DNA of 64,000 nucleotides from Mongoliitalea lutea (GCF_014652135.1 NZ_BMYF01000016.1:53961-117960); one strand, 5' to 3'; positions 1-9,433 are shown, numbered from the stretch's first letter. Made by a program: numbers and translations. Notes: generated by a model from the sequence alone, not told the origin.

Positions 1-121
1 AAACGGTATAGAATTTGGATTGCGTATTTTGTTCGGGGAATGTCTTTCCAAACTCCTGTGCTTGGGCGGATCCGATACCTATAAGTGAGGCAAGCAGTGT
101 ACAGTAAATTTTGTTCATCAT
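1..121 (-). CDS. N-terminus of an exported protein, cut by the window edge
   Basis: Only the first 40 codons are inside the window, read on the minus strand from a double ATG at 121/118. They encode a short basic start, a hydrophobic core and an AQA-type signal-peptidase site (about residues 20-22), so the product is exported. The mature part starts with EFGKTFPEQN and runs off the left edge. I cannot assign a family from this fragment. No other gene lies between it and the convergent-side terminator at 181-212. Confidence 0.6.
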   Translation of the reverse strand, partial: MMNKIYCTLLASLIGIGSAQAQEFGKTFPEQNTQSKFYTV

Positions 122-180
122 AGAATAGGTTTACATATCCCCTAAAAATAAGGCGAGGACAAAAGCTTTCATAACCATTC

Positions 181-212
181 AAAAAAAAATCCCCAACTTT
201 CGCTGGGGATTA
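181..212 (-). terminator. Intrinsic terminator of the 230-670 gene
   Basis: On the minus strand an AATCCCCA/TGGGGATT stem with a small loop is followed by nine T residues (the A-run at 181-189). It lies just downstream of the stop codon at 230, so it ends transcription of that gene. Confidence 0.8.
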
Positions 213-229
213 ATTGATGAGTTGAACTC

Positions 230-670
230 TTAGTAATTGATGAGCAATTCAAAAGATGTATCGCTGTAGCTTGTAAATCCAGGTACCGGCTGAGCATTAG
301 GTAATTTTCTCAACACATGAGCAACTCGTTCTTTAGTCCCTTTGTCAACATTTTCTGTTAAAACATCAAAACCCACGATCTTACCTTTTCCGTTGATGTT
401 CACTAATACTTTTAATTCATCTAAATCAGCAGCTTTTTTTGTTCTAAAGATAAATGGAAGATGACTGTCAATCACATCCAAAGTAAATTCAGGCCAAGCC
501 CATTCACAGATATAGGTATCTATATTACTCGAATTCATCGTAGCAACCGGTTTCAAAACAATCATTGCTTCTTTCTCAGAAACGCTTGAATTTATATCGG
601 ATGCAAGCACACTTAACGAAGTTAATATGGCTAATAATCCTGCGGTCAATATTTTGATGAAGAGTGTCAT
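230..670 (-). CDS. Small exported protein with a TonB-C-like tail
   Basis: A 146-residue product with a clear N-terminal signal peptide (hydrophobic core about residues 4-22, AxA-like cleavage near 'VLAS'). The C-terminal half (about 85-146) alternates a beta hairpin, a helix with 'ERVAHVLRKLP' and a final strand, reminiscent of the TonB C-terminal fold found in many small Bacteroidota periplasmic proteins. There is no obvious membrane helix besides the signal, and only one internal cysteine. It has its own downstream terminator and is divergent from the Lrp gene. The function is unknown; the fold resemblance is judged by eye. Confidence 0.7.
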   Translation of the reverse strand: MTLFIKILTAGLLAILTSLSVLASDINSSVSEKEAMIVLKPVATMNSSNIDTYICEWAWPEFTLDVIDSHLPFIFRTKKAADLDELKVLVNINGKGKIVGFDVLTENVDKGTKERVAHVLRKLPNAQPVPGFTSYSDTSFELLINY

Positions 671-756
671 GGATTTTTCTGCTCTTTTATATTGTAATTA
701 TACAACAAAAAACTTTTCAAACAAATAAATTTGCATTTTATATTTAGAAATAAGCA

Positions 757-881
757 ACAAAAAAGTCTTGCCAACGACAAGACTCTTTTCAGAATATAAA
801 CCCAAATATAACTTTAGAGATTAAAAGTTTCGATCATGAATTTTGCTCCGTTAAGAAGCAATTTGCTTTTTGACAATACTA
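757..881 (-). ncRNA. Candidate small RNA (orphan promoter plus terminator)
   Basis: The 671-1052 gap holds no ORF but has a minus-strand intrinsic terminator: AGTCTTG/CAAGACT stem at 764-784 followed on the minus strand by TTTTTTG. The gene at 230-670 starts downstream of it, so the terminator must serve something upstream. About 90 nt upstream is a near-consensus -7 box, TAGTATTG on the minus strand (874-881), with TTTG 24 bp further upstream. A transcript of about 110 nt from near 867 would result; its 5' part can fold a further ATTGCTTC/GGAGCAAAAT hairpin. This is inference from signals only; no known RNA family was recognised. Confidence 0.35.
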
Positions 882-1052
882 AATTTGGTCAACCATTTTG
901 ATGTTCAAATTAAATATTTTATTCTAAAGCAACATCAAAATAAATAGGTTTTGATTTAATTTGCAAATTGAAAAATAAATTTTGTTAATTTTTAACTGTT
1001 TTATAATTTACGCATGGTTTTATTAACATGACTTCAAAATCACCTAAAAAAA

Positions 1053-1520
1053 ATGGATAAAATTTTAGATATTGACAATGTAGATCTCAAGATCATCTCA
1101 TTGTTGAATCAGGATGCAAAGACTCCTTACACTGAGATTGCCAAAAAAGTATTTGTTTCCTCGGGTACGGTTCACGTGCGTATGCGCAAGCTAGAAGACA
1201 TGGGAGTGGTCAAAAGTGCAACCCTGAATATAGACTTCTCCAAACTTGGTTATGATATTTCAGCCTTCTTGGGGATTTATTTAGAGAAAAGCAGCTTGTA
1301 TGACAATGTCATCGAAATGTTAAAGCAAATTCCCGAGGTGATTAATGCGTATTACACTACCGGTAATTACTCCATTTTCGCTAAGATCATTTGTAAAGAC
1401 ACAAACCATCTAAGGACTGTTTTGGATAATATTCAAAAGGTGGATGGGATAGACCGTACGGAAACATTGATCGTGTTGGAAGAAAGTATCAATCGACCAA
1501 TACAGTTTTTTGACAAGTAA
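1053..1520 (+). CDS. Lrp/AsnC-family transcriptional regulator
   Basis: A 155-residue Lrp/AsnC regulator. The N-terminal winged helix-turn-helix (about 5-60) carries the family's 'D..I..LL..DAKTPYTEIAK' region and a recognition helix around 'SSGTVHVRMRKLEDMGV'. The C-terminal RAM/AsnC ligand-binding domain (about 70-145) has the 'Y.TTGNYSIFAKI' strand typical of effector-binding dimers/octamers. Length matches the family (about 150-165). It is monocistronic: a strong terminator follows at 1596-1631, before the suf operon. It may regulate amino-acid metabolism or neighbouring genes, but the sequence gives no target. Upstream, AAATTTTG at 977-984 with TTTTG 23 bp before it is a possible promoter. 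Confidence 0.9.
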   Translation: MDKILDIDNVDLKIISLLNQDAKTPYTEIAKKVFVSSGTVHVRMRKLEDMGVVKSATLNIDFSKLGYDISAFLGIYLEKSSLYDNVIEMLKQIPEVINAYYTTGNYSIFAKIICKDTNHLRTVLDNIQKVDGIDRTETLIVLEESINRPIQFFDK

Positions 1521-1595
1521 AAATCAGTTATTTGGATTAAATCTAAATAAAATATTTTTAGGATTATTCCTATAATTCGTATCATTCTAATTTAG

Positions 1596-1631
1596 GAGTC
1601 AATTTGTATCAAATTGGCTCTTTTGTTTTTT
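1596..1631 (+). terminator. Intrinsic terminator after the Lrp gene
   Basis: GAGTCAATTTG/CAAATTGGCTC stem with a 3-nt loop (1596-1620) followed by TTTTGTTTTTT. It separates the regulator from sufB. Confidence 0.85.
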
Positions 1632-1769
1632 AAATCATTGATAGTAATTGACTTGTGTAACATTAATCACTTTTTTTTAAGAATTTTTTAGCAGTAGTGA
1701 ACAATAAATTTTCCATTTGTGTTGTATCTTCACACCATAAAATGTAATTAGTCTAAATAATTCAGCCCA

Positions 1770-3215
1770 ATGAGCAAGGATAATCAAATACTGGAAGAAT
1801 TAACCTCTAAGGAATACGAGCATGGCTGGTCTGTTGCATTAGAAGCAGATGAAGCACCGCTCGGCCTCAACGAAGATATCGTCCGATGGATTTCTGCAAA
1901 GAAAGAAGAACCGGAATGGATGTTGGAGTGGAGATTGAAAGCTTTTGAAGTGTGGAAATCCATGAAGGAACCTGAATGGGCAAATGTACATTATCCTAAA
2001 GTAGACTTTCAAGCTATCAGGTATTACTCTGCTCCGAAGCAGGCGAAAAAGCCAAAAAGTTTGGATGAAATTGATCCAGAATTATTACAGATTTATGAGC
2101 GATTGGGGATCAACCTGAATGAGCAGAAGCGATTGCAAGGTATTGCCGTAGATGCAGTATTGGACTCTGTTTCTGTAGGTACTACTTTTAAAGATACCTT
2201 ATCTAAACTTGGAATTGTGTTTTGTTCCTTCTCAGAGGCCGTTCAAGAGCATCCTGATTTAGTAAAAAAATATTTGGGATCAGTAGTGCCTGTTGGTGAC
2301 AATTATTATGCCGCCCTCAATTCAGCCGTATTCTCTGATGGTTCGTTCTGCTACATTCCAAAAGGTGTTCGCTGCCCGATGGAATTATCTACTTATTTCA
2401 GAATTAATGCTGCCAATACCGGTCAATTTGAACGTACACTTATTGTAGCTGAAGAAAATTCTTATGTTTCTTACTTAGAAGGTTGTACTGCTCCGCAAAG
2501 AGATGAAAATCAGTTGCACGCAGCCGTAGTTGAAATCTACGCAGACAAGCATGCTGAAGTAAAATATTCTACGGTTCAAAACTGGTTCCCGGGTGATAAA
2601 GAAGGGAAAGGAGGTATTTATAATTTCGTAACCAAGCGTGGTATCTGTGCTGGAGATTACTCCAAAATTTCATGGACACAGGTAGAAACCGGTTCAGCAG
2701 TTACTTGGAAATATCCTTCCTGTATTCTGAAAGGCGATCACTCGGTAGGGGAATTCTACTCTGTAGCTGTTACCAATAACTATCAGCAAGCAGATACGGG
2801 TACTAAAATGATCCACATTGGAAAGAATACCCGTTCGAGAATTGTTTCCAAAGGGATATCTGCCGGCAAATCCCAAAACTCCTACAGAGGCCAGGTTCAG
2901 GTGATGAAGCGTGCTGACAATGCTCGTAACTTCTCCCAGTGCGACTCCTTATTAATGGGAGACAAGTGCGGGGCCCACACTTTCCCGTACATCGATATTC
3001 AAAACTCAACCGCCAAAGTAGAGCATGAGGCTACTACTTCCAAAATCGGCGAAGATCAATTATTCTACTGCAATCAGCGAGGTATTTCTACTGAGGATGC
3101 TGTAGCCTTGATCGTCAATGGTTATGCCAAAGAAGTATTGAATCAGCTTCCAATGGAATTTGCGGTGGAGGCACAAAAATTACTTGCCTTGACTTTAGAA
3201 GGCTCAGTCGGTTAA
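1770..3215 (+). CDS. sufB: Fe-S cluster assembly scaffold SufB
   Basis: A 481-residue SufB, full length for the family. It forms the SufBC2D scaffold complex in the cytosol on which Fe-S clusters are built from sulfur delivered by SufS/SufE. The sequence shows the conserved SufB core ('YSAPKQ', '[26 protein letters not shown]', and the C-terminal 'CNQRGIST' and '[17 protein letters not shown]'-type region) and conserved cysteines in the beta-helix core. It is the first gene of the operon sufB-C-D-S-E-T-brxB, all plus strand with short gaps (31 nt to sufC). No SufR/IscR-like repressor gene precedes it; the upstream gene is an Lrp regulator with its own terminator. Confidence 0.97.
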   Translation: MSKDNQILEELTSKEYEHGWSVALEADEAPLGLNEDIVRWISAKKEEPEWMLEWRLKAFEVWKSMKEPEWANVHYPKVDFQAIRYYSAPKQAKKPKSLDEIDPELLQIYERLGINLNEQKRLQGIAVDAVLDSVSVGTTFKDTLSKLGIVFCSFSEAVQEHPDLVKKYLGSVVPVGDNYYAALNSAVFSDGSFCYIPKGVRCPMELSTYFRINAANTGQFERTLIVAEENSYVSYLEGCTAPQRDENQLHAAVVEIYADKHAEVKYSTVQNWFPGDKEGKGGIYNFVTKRGICAGDYSKISWTQVETGSAVTWKYPSCILKGDHSVGEFYSVAVTNNYQQADTGTKMIHIGKNTRSRIVSKGISAGKSQNSYRGQVQVMKRADNARNFSQCDSLLMGDKCGAHTFPYIDIQNSTAKVEHEATTSKIGEDQLFYCNQRGISTEDAVALIVNGYAKEVLNQLPMEFAVEAQKLLALTLEGSVG

Positions 3216-3246
3216 TCTAAACTACATATTTGAAAACTACATACCT

Positions 3247-4008
3247 ATGTTATCTATAAAGAATCTTCATGCCTCTATCGATGGAAATGAAATATTGAGA
3301 GGTATCAATTTGGAAGTAAAAGCAGGAGAAGTTCATGCGATCATGGGCCCAAATGGCTCTGGCAAATCTACCTTGGCCTCTGTTTTGGCAGGTAGAGAAG
3401 AATATGAAATCACCGAGGGTGAAGTTGTGTTCCAGGATAAAGATTTGCTGGACATGGCACCAGAGGATAGAGCAAGAGAAGGTGTTTTCTTGGCTTTCCA
3501 ATATCCAGTTGAGATTCCAGGCGTATCTACTACCAATTTCTTGAGAACTGCCGTCAACCAGGTAAGAGAATATAGAGGGTTAGAGCCTTTGGATGCAGTG
3601 AAGTTTTTGGCATTGATGAAGGAGAAGATGAAGTTGGTGGAGATTGACCAAAAATTATTAAGCAGATCATTGAATGAAGGTTTCTCCGGTGGTGAGAAAA
3701 AAAGAAATGAAATCTTCCAAATGGCGATGTTGGAGCCAACCTTGTCTATTTTGGATGAAACTGACTCTGGTTTGGATATCGATGCATTGAGAATTGTGTC
3801 CAATGGTGTCAATCAATTAAAATCAGACAAAACAGCTACGATCGTAGTTACCCACTATCAGCGACTATTGGATTACATTGTTCCTGATTATGTACATGTG
3901 TTATATAAGGGAAGAATCGTAAAATCGGGTAGCAAAGAGTTGGCCTTGGAATTGGAAGAAAAAGGATACGATTGGATCAAGGAAGAAGTTGAATCTGCCT
4001 CTGTATAA
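3247..4008 (+). CDS. sufC: Fe-S assembly ATPase SufC
   Basis: A 253-residue ABC-type ATPase that powers the SufBCD scaffold; it is cytosolic and not a transporter. Walker A 'GPNGSGKST' is at 34-42, the ABC signature 'FSGGEKKRNE' starts near 146, and Walker B 'LSILDETDSGLD' is at 166-177, with the SufC-type E-T-D-S-G-L-D extension. The H-loop is the H in 'VVTHYQRLLD'. Length equals the family norm. It is placed between sufB and sufD, 11 nt before sufD. Confidence 0.97.
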   Translation: MLSIKNLHASIDGNEILRGINLEVKAGEVHAIMGPNGSGKSTLASVLAGREEYEITEGEVVFQDKDLLDMAPEDRAREGVFLAFQYPVEIPGVSTTNFLRTAVNQVREYRGLEPLDAVKFLALMKEKMKLVEIDQKLLSRSLNEGFSGGEKKRNEIFQMAMLEPTLSILDETDSGLDIDALRIVSNGVNQLKSDKTATIVVTHYQRLLDYIVPDYVHVLYKGRIVKSGSKELALELEEKGYDWIKEEVESASV

Positions 4009-4019
4009 ATCTAAAACCA

Positions 4020-5291
4020 ATGATGACGACAGCGACAACAAGTAAATTATTTACACAGGTTCAATCTTTGTTTCAGGCTTCGGGAGGTTTTGCTTCCATC
4101 CGTCAGCAGGCGGTAGAAAGTTTGGAAAATCAAGGCTTTCCTGTAGCTAAAGCGGAGGAATATAAGTTTACCAATCTTAGCAAGAAACTGGAGAATGGCC
4201 TGACTAATGCAAGTTTTGCTGAGCCTTTTTCCATCGATCAAGCAACAGTGGATGCTCATATCTTCGCAGATTTCGATGGGGACGTATTGGTATTTACCAA
4301 TGGTTCTTGGAATAAAGAACTCTCAAAAGTTACCCAAGATTACTCTGTAGAGGTAATAAGTGAAGATGGCCTGTTAGGAGCTATTTCCAAGCCGGGAAAA
4401 GATGCATTTGCTGACCTTAATACAGCTGCTTTCCAAGAGGCTATCAAAATTTCAGTAGCAAAAGGAAAAGTAATTGAAAAACCAGTACTTCTGATTCATT
4501 TCAATCAAGCAAATGAAGGTCAGATAGTGATGCCTCGATTGTTAGTGCAGGTGGATGAAATTGCTCAGGTAACCTTATTGGAGTATGCCGTATGTTTGGA
4601 TGAAGAGGTCTATTTCTCCAATGCCTTGACAGAGGTAAAGGTAGCGGCTGGTAGCTATGTTAAATTTTTCCGTTTGCAAAATCAGTCCTCCAAAGCTATC
4701 CTAATGGATACAATGGAAACGGATATTCATAGAGATGCTGTATTTACTTCAGTGAAAATCTCTTTGGCGGCGGATATGATTCGTAATAACCTGACGTTGA
4801 ATTTGTTGGATTCAGGTTGCGAAGGGAATATGTATGGTTTGTATTTGTTGAATGGCAAAACCCATGTGGATAATCATACCAATGTAGACCATACTATGCC
4901 TCATGCAGTTTCCAATGAATTGTACAAAGGAATTCTAACAGATAGTTCGCGCGGGGTATTCAATGGGAAAATTTTCGTGAGACAGGATGCCCAGAAAACC
5001 AATGCATTTCAGCAAAATAATAACATTTTGCTTTCCGAAAATGCTATCATCAATACCAAGCCGCAATTAGAAATTTGGGCAGATGATGTAAAATGTTCCC
5101 ACGGATGTACTACAGGTCAGTTGGATGAGGAAGCTTTGTTCTATTTACAGGCGAGAGGGTTGGATAAGACGCAGGCAAAAGGCATGTTGCTTTATGCTTT
5201 CGCAGGAGAGGTGTTGGAATTTATTTCCGATGAGCCATTCAAAGCTCACATTACCAATTTGGTAATGGAGCGATTGGGAACTCAGTTTTAA
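4020..5291 (+). CDS. sufD: Fe-S cluster assembly protein SufD
   Basis: A 423-residue SufD, the SufB paralogue of the SufBC2D complex. The C-terminal half has the diagnostic SufBD features: 'DNHTNVDHTMPHAVSNELYKGI', 'FNGKIFVRQDAQKTNAFQQNNN' and 'KCSHGCTTGQLDEEALFYLQARG', whose Cys/His residues are implicated in cluster assembly. The ORF begins with two ATGs (4020, 4023); either could be used. It follows sufC by 11 nt and precedes sufS by 5 nt, so translation is probably coupled. Confidence 0.96.
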   Translation: MMTTATTSKLFTQVQSLFQASGGFASIRQQAVESLENQGFPVAKAEEYKFTNLSKKLENGLTNASFAEPFSIDQATVDAHIFADFDGDVLVFTNGSWNKELSKVTQDYSVEVISEDGLLGAISKPGKDAFADLNTAAFQEAIKISVAKGKVIEKPVLLIHFNQANEGQIVMPRLLVQVDEIAQVTLLEYAVCLDEEVYFSNALTEVKVAAGSYVKFFRLQNQSSKAILMDTMETDIHRDAVFTSVKISLAADMIRNNLTLNLLDSGCEGNMYGLYLLNGKTHVDNHTNVDHTMPHAVSNELYKGILTDSSRGVFNGKIFVRQDAQKTNAFQQNNNILLSENAIINTKPQLEIWADDVKCSHGCTTGQLDEEALFYLQARGLDKTQAKGMLLYAFAGEVLEFISDEPFKAHITNLVMERLGTQF

Positions 5292-5296
5292 GAGAA

Positions 5297-6520
5297 ATGT
5301 CATTAAATATAGAAAAGTTAAGAGGCTTGTTCCCTATACTTCATCAAGAAGTGCATGGCAAGCCTCTTGTTTATTTTGATAACGCGGCTACCACGCAAAA
5401 GCCTCAAGCGGTGATTGATGCCTTGACAGGATATTATCAGCATGACAATGCCAATATTCATAGAGGTGCGCATGCTTTGGCTGACCGATCTACCCAATAC
5501 TTCGAAAGTACTCGGGAAGCAGTTCGGGATTTTATACATGCCAAAGAAGCCGCTGAAATTATTCTGACCAAAGGAACTACCGAGAGTATCAACTTGGTTG
5601 CAGCAACCTTTGGGAGGAAATTTATCGGTGAAGGGGATGAAATTATCATTTCCACCCTAGAGCATCACTCGAATATTGTGCCTTGGCAGATGTTGTGTCA
5701 GGAAAATGGGGCTATACTTAAGGTAATCCCTATCAATGATGCAGGGGAGATTGAATATGATGAGTTTCTAAAATTGCTCTCAAAGCGTACCAAATTGGTG
5801 AGCATCGTGCATGCGTCCAATGCTTTGGGTACCATCAATCCGGTGAAAGAAATCATTGCCAAAGCTCATGAAGTAGGAGCAAGGGTATTATTGGATGGTG
5901 CGCAATCCACTTCTCATTTGACTGTAGATGTTCAGGCATTGGATTGTGATTTCTTGGCCTTCTCTGCACACAAACTTTACGGGCCAACCGGACTTGGCGT
6001 ATTGTATGGTAAAAGAGAAATCTTAGAATCCATGCCTCCTTATCAGGGTGGTGGAGAAATGATCAAGGAAGTAAGTTTTGATGGAACTACCTACAATGAG
6101 ATTCCCTTCAAGTTTGAAGCAGGCACTCCCAATATAGGGGATGTGATTGCCTTTAAAAAGGCCTTGGATTTTATTCAGGACTTAGGAAAAGATGCGATCA
6201 AAGCCCATGAGGACGAACTGCTTCAATATGCAGCGGAGCAGCTTTCTGAAATAAAAGGGTTTATTCCGGTTGGAGTTGCCAAAGATAAGGTGAGTGTACT
6301 TTCATTCTGTATCAATGGTATGCATCCCTTTGATGTAGGGGTGATGTTGGATGCAAGAGGAATAGCCGTACGGACAGGACATCATTGTACGCAGCCTTTG
6401 ATGAAACGATTGGGCTTGGAGGGAACTGTTAGAGCTTCCTTTGCTGTTTACAATACCAAATCCGAAATAGATGTTTTGGCAGATGCTGTTCAAAAAATCG
6501 CACGAATCAAAAACAAATGA
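5297..6520 (+). CDS. sufS: Cysteine desulfurase SufS
   Basis: A 407-residue class-V aminotransferase-fold, PLP-dependent desulfurase that removes sulfur from cysteine as a persulfide and passes it to SufE. The PLP lysine is K226 in 'SAHKLYGPTG'; the active-site cysteine is C364 in 'RTGHHCTQP', the type II (SufS) context. 'DNAATTQKP' at 28-36 and 'STLEHHSN' are further family marks. Length is normal. Its TGA overlaps the ATG of sufE (ATGA at 6517-6520), so the two partner proteins are translationally coupled. Confidence 0.97.
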   Translation: MSLNIEKLRGLFPILHQEVHGKPLVYFDNAATTQKPQAVIDALTGYYQHDNANIHRGAHALADRSTQYFESTREAVRDFIHAKEAAEIILTKGTTESINLVAATFGRKFIGEGDEIIISTLEHHSNIVPWQMLCQENGAILKVIPINDAGEIEYDEFLKLLSKRTKLVSIVHASNALGTINPVKEIIAKAHEVGARVLLDGAQSTSHLTVDVQALDCDFLAFSAHKLYGPTGLGVLYGKREILESMPPYQGGGEMIKEVSFDGTTYNEIPFKFEAGTPNIGDVIAFKKALDFIQDLGKDAIKAHEDELLQYAAEQLSEIKGFIPVGVAKDKVSVLSFCINGMHPFDVGVMLDARGIAVRTGHHCTQPLMKRLGLEGTVRASFAVYNTKSEIDVLADAVQKIARIKNK

Positions 6521-6954
6521 TGGATATCAAAGAAGTTCAGGAAGAAATCATCAGTGAATTTGACATCCTAGGGGATGATAAGGAATCCACCATCTTCTAT
6601 ATCATGGAGTTGGGAGGTAATTTGGATGCATTTCCGGAGGAACAAAAAACAGAAGAAAATATCATCAAAGGGTGTCAATCCAAAGTTTGGTTGACAGCTA
6701 GCGAGGAAGATGGGAAAGTACATTTTCATGCAGATTCCAATACAGATATTACCAAAGGGCTGATCAGTTTATTGATCAGGGTCCTATCTGGTAGGAAACC
6801 ATCAGAAATTGCCTATGCTGACCTTTATTTTATTGATAAAATCGGTATGGGTTCCATTATAGGTTCACAGCGTTCCAATGGATTGGCCGCTATGATCAAA
6901 CAAATGAAATTATATGCTTTGGCTTTTGATGCCAAATTAAACGCAGGAATATAA
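6517..6954 (+). CDS. sufE: Sulfur acceptor protein SufE
   Basis: A 145-residue SufE that accepts the persulfide from SufS and boosts its activity. The acceptor cysteine is C53 in 'IKGCQSKVW', the signature loop of the family, and the C-terminal 'R.NGLAAMIKQMK' helix is present. Two in-frame ATGs (6517 and 6520) are possible starts; the first overlaps the sufS stop codon. The gene ends 1 nt before sufT. Confidence 0.95.
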   Translation: MMDIKEVQEEIISEFDILGDDKESTIFYIMELGGNLDAFPEEQKTEENIIKGCQSKVWLTASEEDGKVHFHADSNTDITKGLISLLIRVLSGRKPSEIAYADLYFIDKIGMGSIIGSQRSNGLAAMIKQMKLYALAFDAKLNAGI

Positions 6955-6955
6955 G

Positions 6956-7297
6956 ATGTCAGAAACCGCCACAACCGTAAAAGAGATACCTTCTCAGGAG
7001 TTAAAAGAAAAGGTGATTGCCGCAATCAAGCAGGTATATGATCCCGAAATTCCTGTGGATGTATATGAATTGGGATTGATTTATGAAATCAGTGTTTACC
7101 CTGTTAATAATGTGTATGTGCTGATGACGCTTACTTCACCCAATTGTCCTTCCGCAGAATTTATTCCTTCGGAGATCAAGGATAAAATACAGCATATTCA
7201 AGGAGTCAATCATGTGGAAATGGAGTTGACTTTTGATCCTCCGTATTCTCAGGATATGATGTCTGAAGCAGCAAAATTAGAATTAGGATTTCTTTAA
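6956..7297 (+). CDS. sufT: SufT-like MIP18/DUF59 Fe-S maturation protein
   Basis: A 113-residue single-domain DUF59 (MIP18) protein. The hallmark 'DPEIPVDVYELGLIYEI' is at about 29-45 and the conserved cysteine is C64 in 'LTSPNCPSAEF'. Proteins of this family assist delivery or maturation of Fe-S clusters; location directly after sufE supports this role. Length is typical of stand-alone SufT-type proteins. Whether it acts generally or on a few clients cannot be told. Confidence 0.92.
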   Translation: MSETATTVKEIPSQELKEKVIAAIKQVYDPEIPVDVYELGLIYEISVYPVNNVYVLMTLTSPNCPSAEFIPSEIKDKIQHIQGVNHVEMELTFDPPYSQDMMSEAAKLELGFL

Positions 7298-7317
7298 AAA
7301 TAAAAATACCGTAGCAT

Positions 7318-7737
7318 ATGTACCCAGAGGATTTAATTGCCCCTATGCGTTCTGAATTGACCAATGTTGGTTTTGAAGAATTCAGAACTGCCGAAGATGT
7401 AGAAAATCATTTGAAAGAGCATAAAGGAACTACCTTTATTGTCATCAATTCTGTATGCGGTTGCGCAGCAGGTGCTGCAAGACCGGGTGTTCGCTATGCG
7501 CTAGAACAATCTGACGCTAAGCCTACAACGTTGGCAACCGTTTTTGCAGGAAACGACCGTGATGCCGTAGCAAAAGTGAGAGAGATGCACATGCCATACC
7601 CTCCTTCTTCTCCTTCCATGGCTTTGTTTAAGGATGGTGAATTGGTTCACTTCATCGAAAGACACCATATTGAAGGAAGAAATGCTAAAATGATCGGCGA
7701 CCACCTAGTGGAGGTTTTTGAGCATTTCTGTAAGTAA
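7318..7737 (+). CDS. Bacilliredoxin BrxA/BrxB family (YphP/YqiW)
   Basis: A 139-residue protein of the BrxA/BrxB (DUF1094) family with a thioredoxin-like fold. Its redox motif is C47-G-C49 in 'NSVCGCAAGAARPG', the CGC centre used to resolve mixed disulfides with low-molecular-weight thiols in Firmicutes. In Bacteroidota the gene commonly sits at the end of suf operons, as here, suggesting a role in thiol or sulfur homeostasis linked to Fe-S assembly. The in vivo thiol partner in this organism is not known. It is the last gene before a strong terminator. Confidence 0.9.
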   Translation: MYPEDLIAPMRSELTNVGFEEFRTAEDVENHLKEHKGTTFIVINSVCGCAAGAARPGVRYALEQSDAKPTTLATVFAGNDRDAVAKVREMHMPYPPSSPSMALFKDGELVHFIERHHIEGRNAKMIGDHLVEVFEHFCK

Positions 7738-7741
7738 TCAG

Positions 7742-7762
7742 AGCCCTTCGGGGCTTTTTTTA
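7742..7762 (+). terminator. Intrinsic terminator of the suf operon
   Basis: AGCCC-TTCG-GGGCT stem-loop with the stable TTCG loop, followed by a seven-T run. It ends the sufB-brxB operon. Confidence 0.9.
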
Positions 7763-8037
7763 TGCTAAAAAACTATAGCAGTCCCTTAACCTTTTTAAGA
7801 GAGATTCGTTGGTTAATTGGTTTGCGTAGCTTATGAAATCAGCTAAATTTCGCTGAAATCAGCAGGTTTGTTGGAGACTCAGCAAAACGTCAAAAATAGG
7901 TGAGTTTTATACTTGTACACAGATGTTTGTCACTTGTGTAATTAATCGTGTAAAAAATACCCGATTTTACTAACTTAAGGGCTCAGATTAAGTTAAAGTA
8001 TCAGGAAAACAATAAACTGTAAATAAACAAAACATAT
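7763..8037. other. Intergenic leader before citrate synthase
   Basis: No ORF is visible here. It contains a 16-bp near-palindrome, CAGCTAAATTTCGCTG (7840-7855, 14 of 16 positions symmetric), flanked by two copies of GAAATCAGC, which could be an operator, and a near-consensus -7 box TATACTTG at 7908-7915. If that box is used, the gltA 5' leader would be over 100 nt long. All assignments are tentative. Confidence 0.35.
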
Positions 8038-9324
8038 ATGTCTGAATTTGCTAAGATATCTTATGCAGGCAAGGAGTACGAGCTCCCTGTTATTGAAGGT
8101 ACGGAAAATGAAAAAGCGATCGATATTGGAAAGCTTCGTGCACAGTCCGGATTAATCACCATTGACCCAGGTTTCAAAAATACGGGTTCAACTACCAGTT
8201 CCATTACTTTTTTGGATGGAGAAGAAGGAGTTTTACGATACAGAGGTTACAGAATCGAGGATTTGGCTGAGAAGTCTTCTTTCCTTGAAGTAGCTTACTT
8301 ATTGATCTACGGTTCATTGCCTACCCAGCAGGAATACGAAAAATTCAGCAGAGATATTACCACACATACCTTGGTGCATGAGGATATCAAGAAGATTTTG
8401 GATGGTTTCCCTTCCAATTCTCATCCAATGGGTGTATTGTCTTCTTTGATTTGTTCCCTGACCGCCTTCTACCCAGAGTCTTTGGATCCAAATAGAAATG
8501 AAGACGCAGTGAATCTAAGCATCATTCGTCTATTGGCTAAAATGCCAACGTTTGCTGCTTGGGCATACAAGAATGAGGTAGGTCACCCAGTAAATTATCC
8601 AGACAATAGCTTGGACTACTGCTCCAATTTCTTGAAAATGATGTTTGCGTTACCAGCAGAGCGTTATGAAGTAGATCCAGTTGTTGCCAAAGCTTTGGAT
8701 CAGTTGTTGATCTTGCACGCAGACCATGAGCAAAACTGTTCAACTTCTACCGTTCGTATAGTAGGATCTTCCCAGGCTAGTATTTATGCAGCAATTTCTG
8801 CTGGTATCAACGCTTTGTGGGGTCCTTTGCATGGTGGTGCTAACCAAGCTGTAATCGAGATGTTGGAAGCGATCAAAGCAGATGGTGGAGATGCTCAGAA
8901 ATACTTGAATAAAGCAAAAGATAAAAATGATCCGTTCCGTTTGATGGGCTTTGGACACAGAGTTTACAAAAACTTTGATCCAAGAGCAAAAATCATCAAG
9001 AAGGCCGCTGACGATGTGTTAGGTAAACTTGGCGTAAATGATCCAGTATTGGACATCGCTAAAGAGTTGGAGTATGCTGCGTTGAATGATCAATACTTCA
9101 TCGATAGAAACCTGTATCCAAATGTTGATTTCTACTCTGGAATTATCTACAGAGCTTTAGGTATCCCAACTGATATGTTCACGGTCCTATTTGCTTTGGG
9201 TCGTCTTCCAGGATGGATCGCACAGTGGAAAGAAATGAGAGAGAATGGAGAGCCAATCGGAAGACCTCGTCAGATTTATACTGGAGAGACAGAGCGCGAT
9301 TATGTTTCCATGAACAAGAGATAA
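8038..9324 (+). CDS. gltA: Citrate synthase
   Basis: A 428-residue citrate synthase that condenses oxaloacetate with acetyl-CoA at the entry of the TCA cycle in the cytosol. The catalytic residues are visible: H265 in 'WGPLHGGAN', H307 in 'GFGHRVYKNFDPR' and D364 in 'NVDFYSG'. The N-terminal beta-rich extension (about 5-60) and length are those of the hexameric Gram-negative type, which is typically NADH-sensitive. It is monocistronic, with a terminator just after the stop codon. Confidence 0.97.
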   Translation: MSEFAKISYAGKEYELPVIEGTENEKAIDIGKLRAQSGLITIDPGFKNTGSTTSSITFLDGEEGVLRYRGYRIEDLAEKSSFLEVAYLLIYGSLPTQQEYEKFSRDITTHTLVHEDIKKILDGFPSNSHPMGVLSSLICSLTAFYPESLDPNRNEDAVNLSIIRLLAKMPTFAAWAYKNEVGHPVNYPDNSLDYCSNFLKMMFALPAERYEVDPVVAKALDQLLILHADHEQNCSTSTVRIVGSSQASIYAAISAGINALWGPLHGGANQAVIEMLEAIKADGGDAQKYLNKAKDKNDPFRLMGFGHRVYKNFDPRAKIIKKAADDVLGKLGVNDPVLDIAKELEYAALNDQYFIDRNLYPNVDFYSGIIYRALGIPTDMFTVLFALGRLPGWIAQWKEMRENGEPIGRPRQIYTGETERDYVSMNKR

Positions 9325-9354
9325 TAATGCTTTGATAAGCAAGTCTTTCACTTT

Positions 9355-9392
9355 AAAAAAGAGACCGGTTGAAAAACTTGGTCTCTTTTTTT
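9355..9392 (+). terminator. Intrinsic terminator after gltA
   Basis: AAAAAGAGACC and GGTCTCTTTTT arms around a short loop (about 9356-9388) with A-run before and T-run after. The symmetry would allow function in both directions, but only gltA reads into it. Confidence 0.8.
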
Positions 9393-9433
9393 GTTAAAGA
9401 GGTGTTTGATGCCGTGAAAAAATCTTTTTTATG

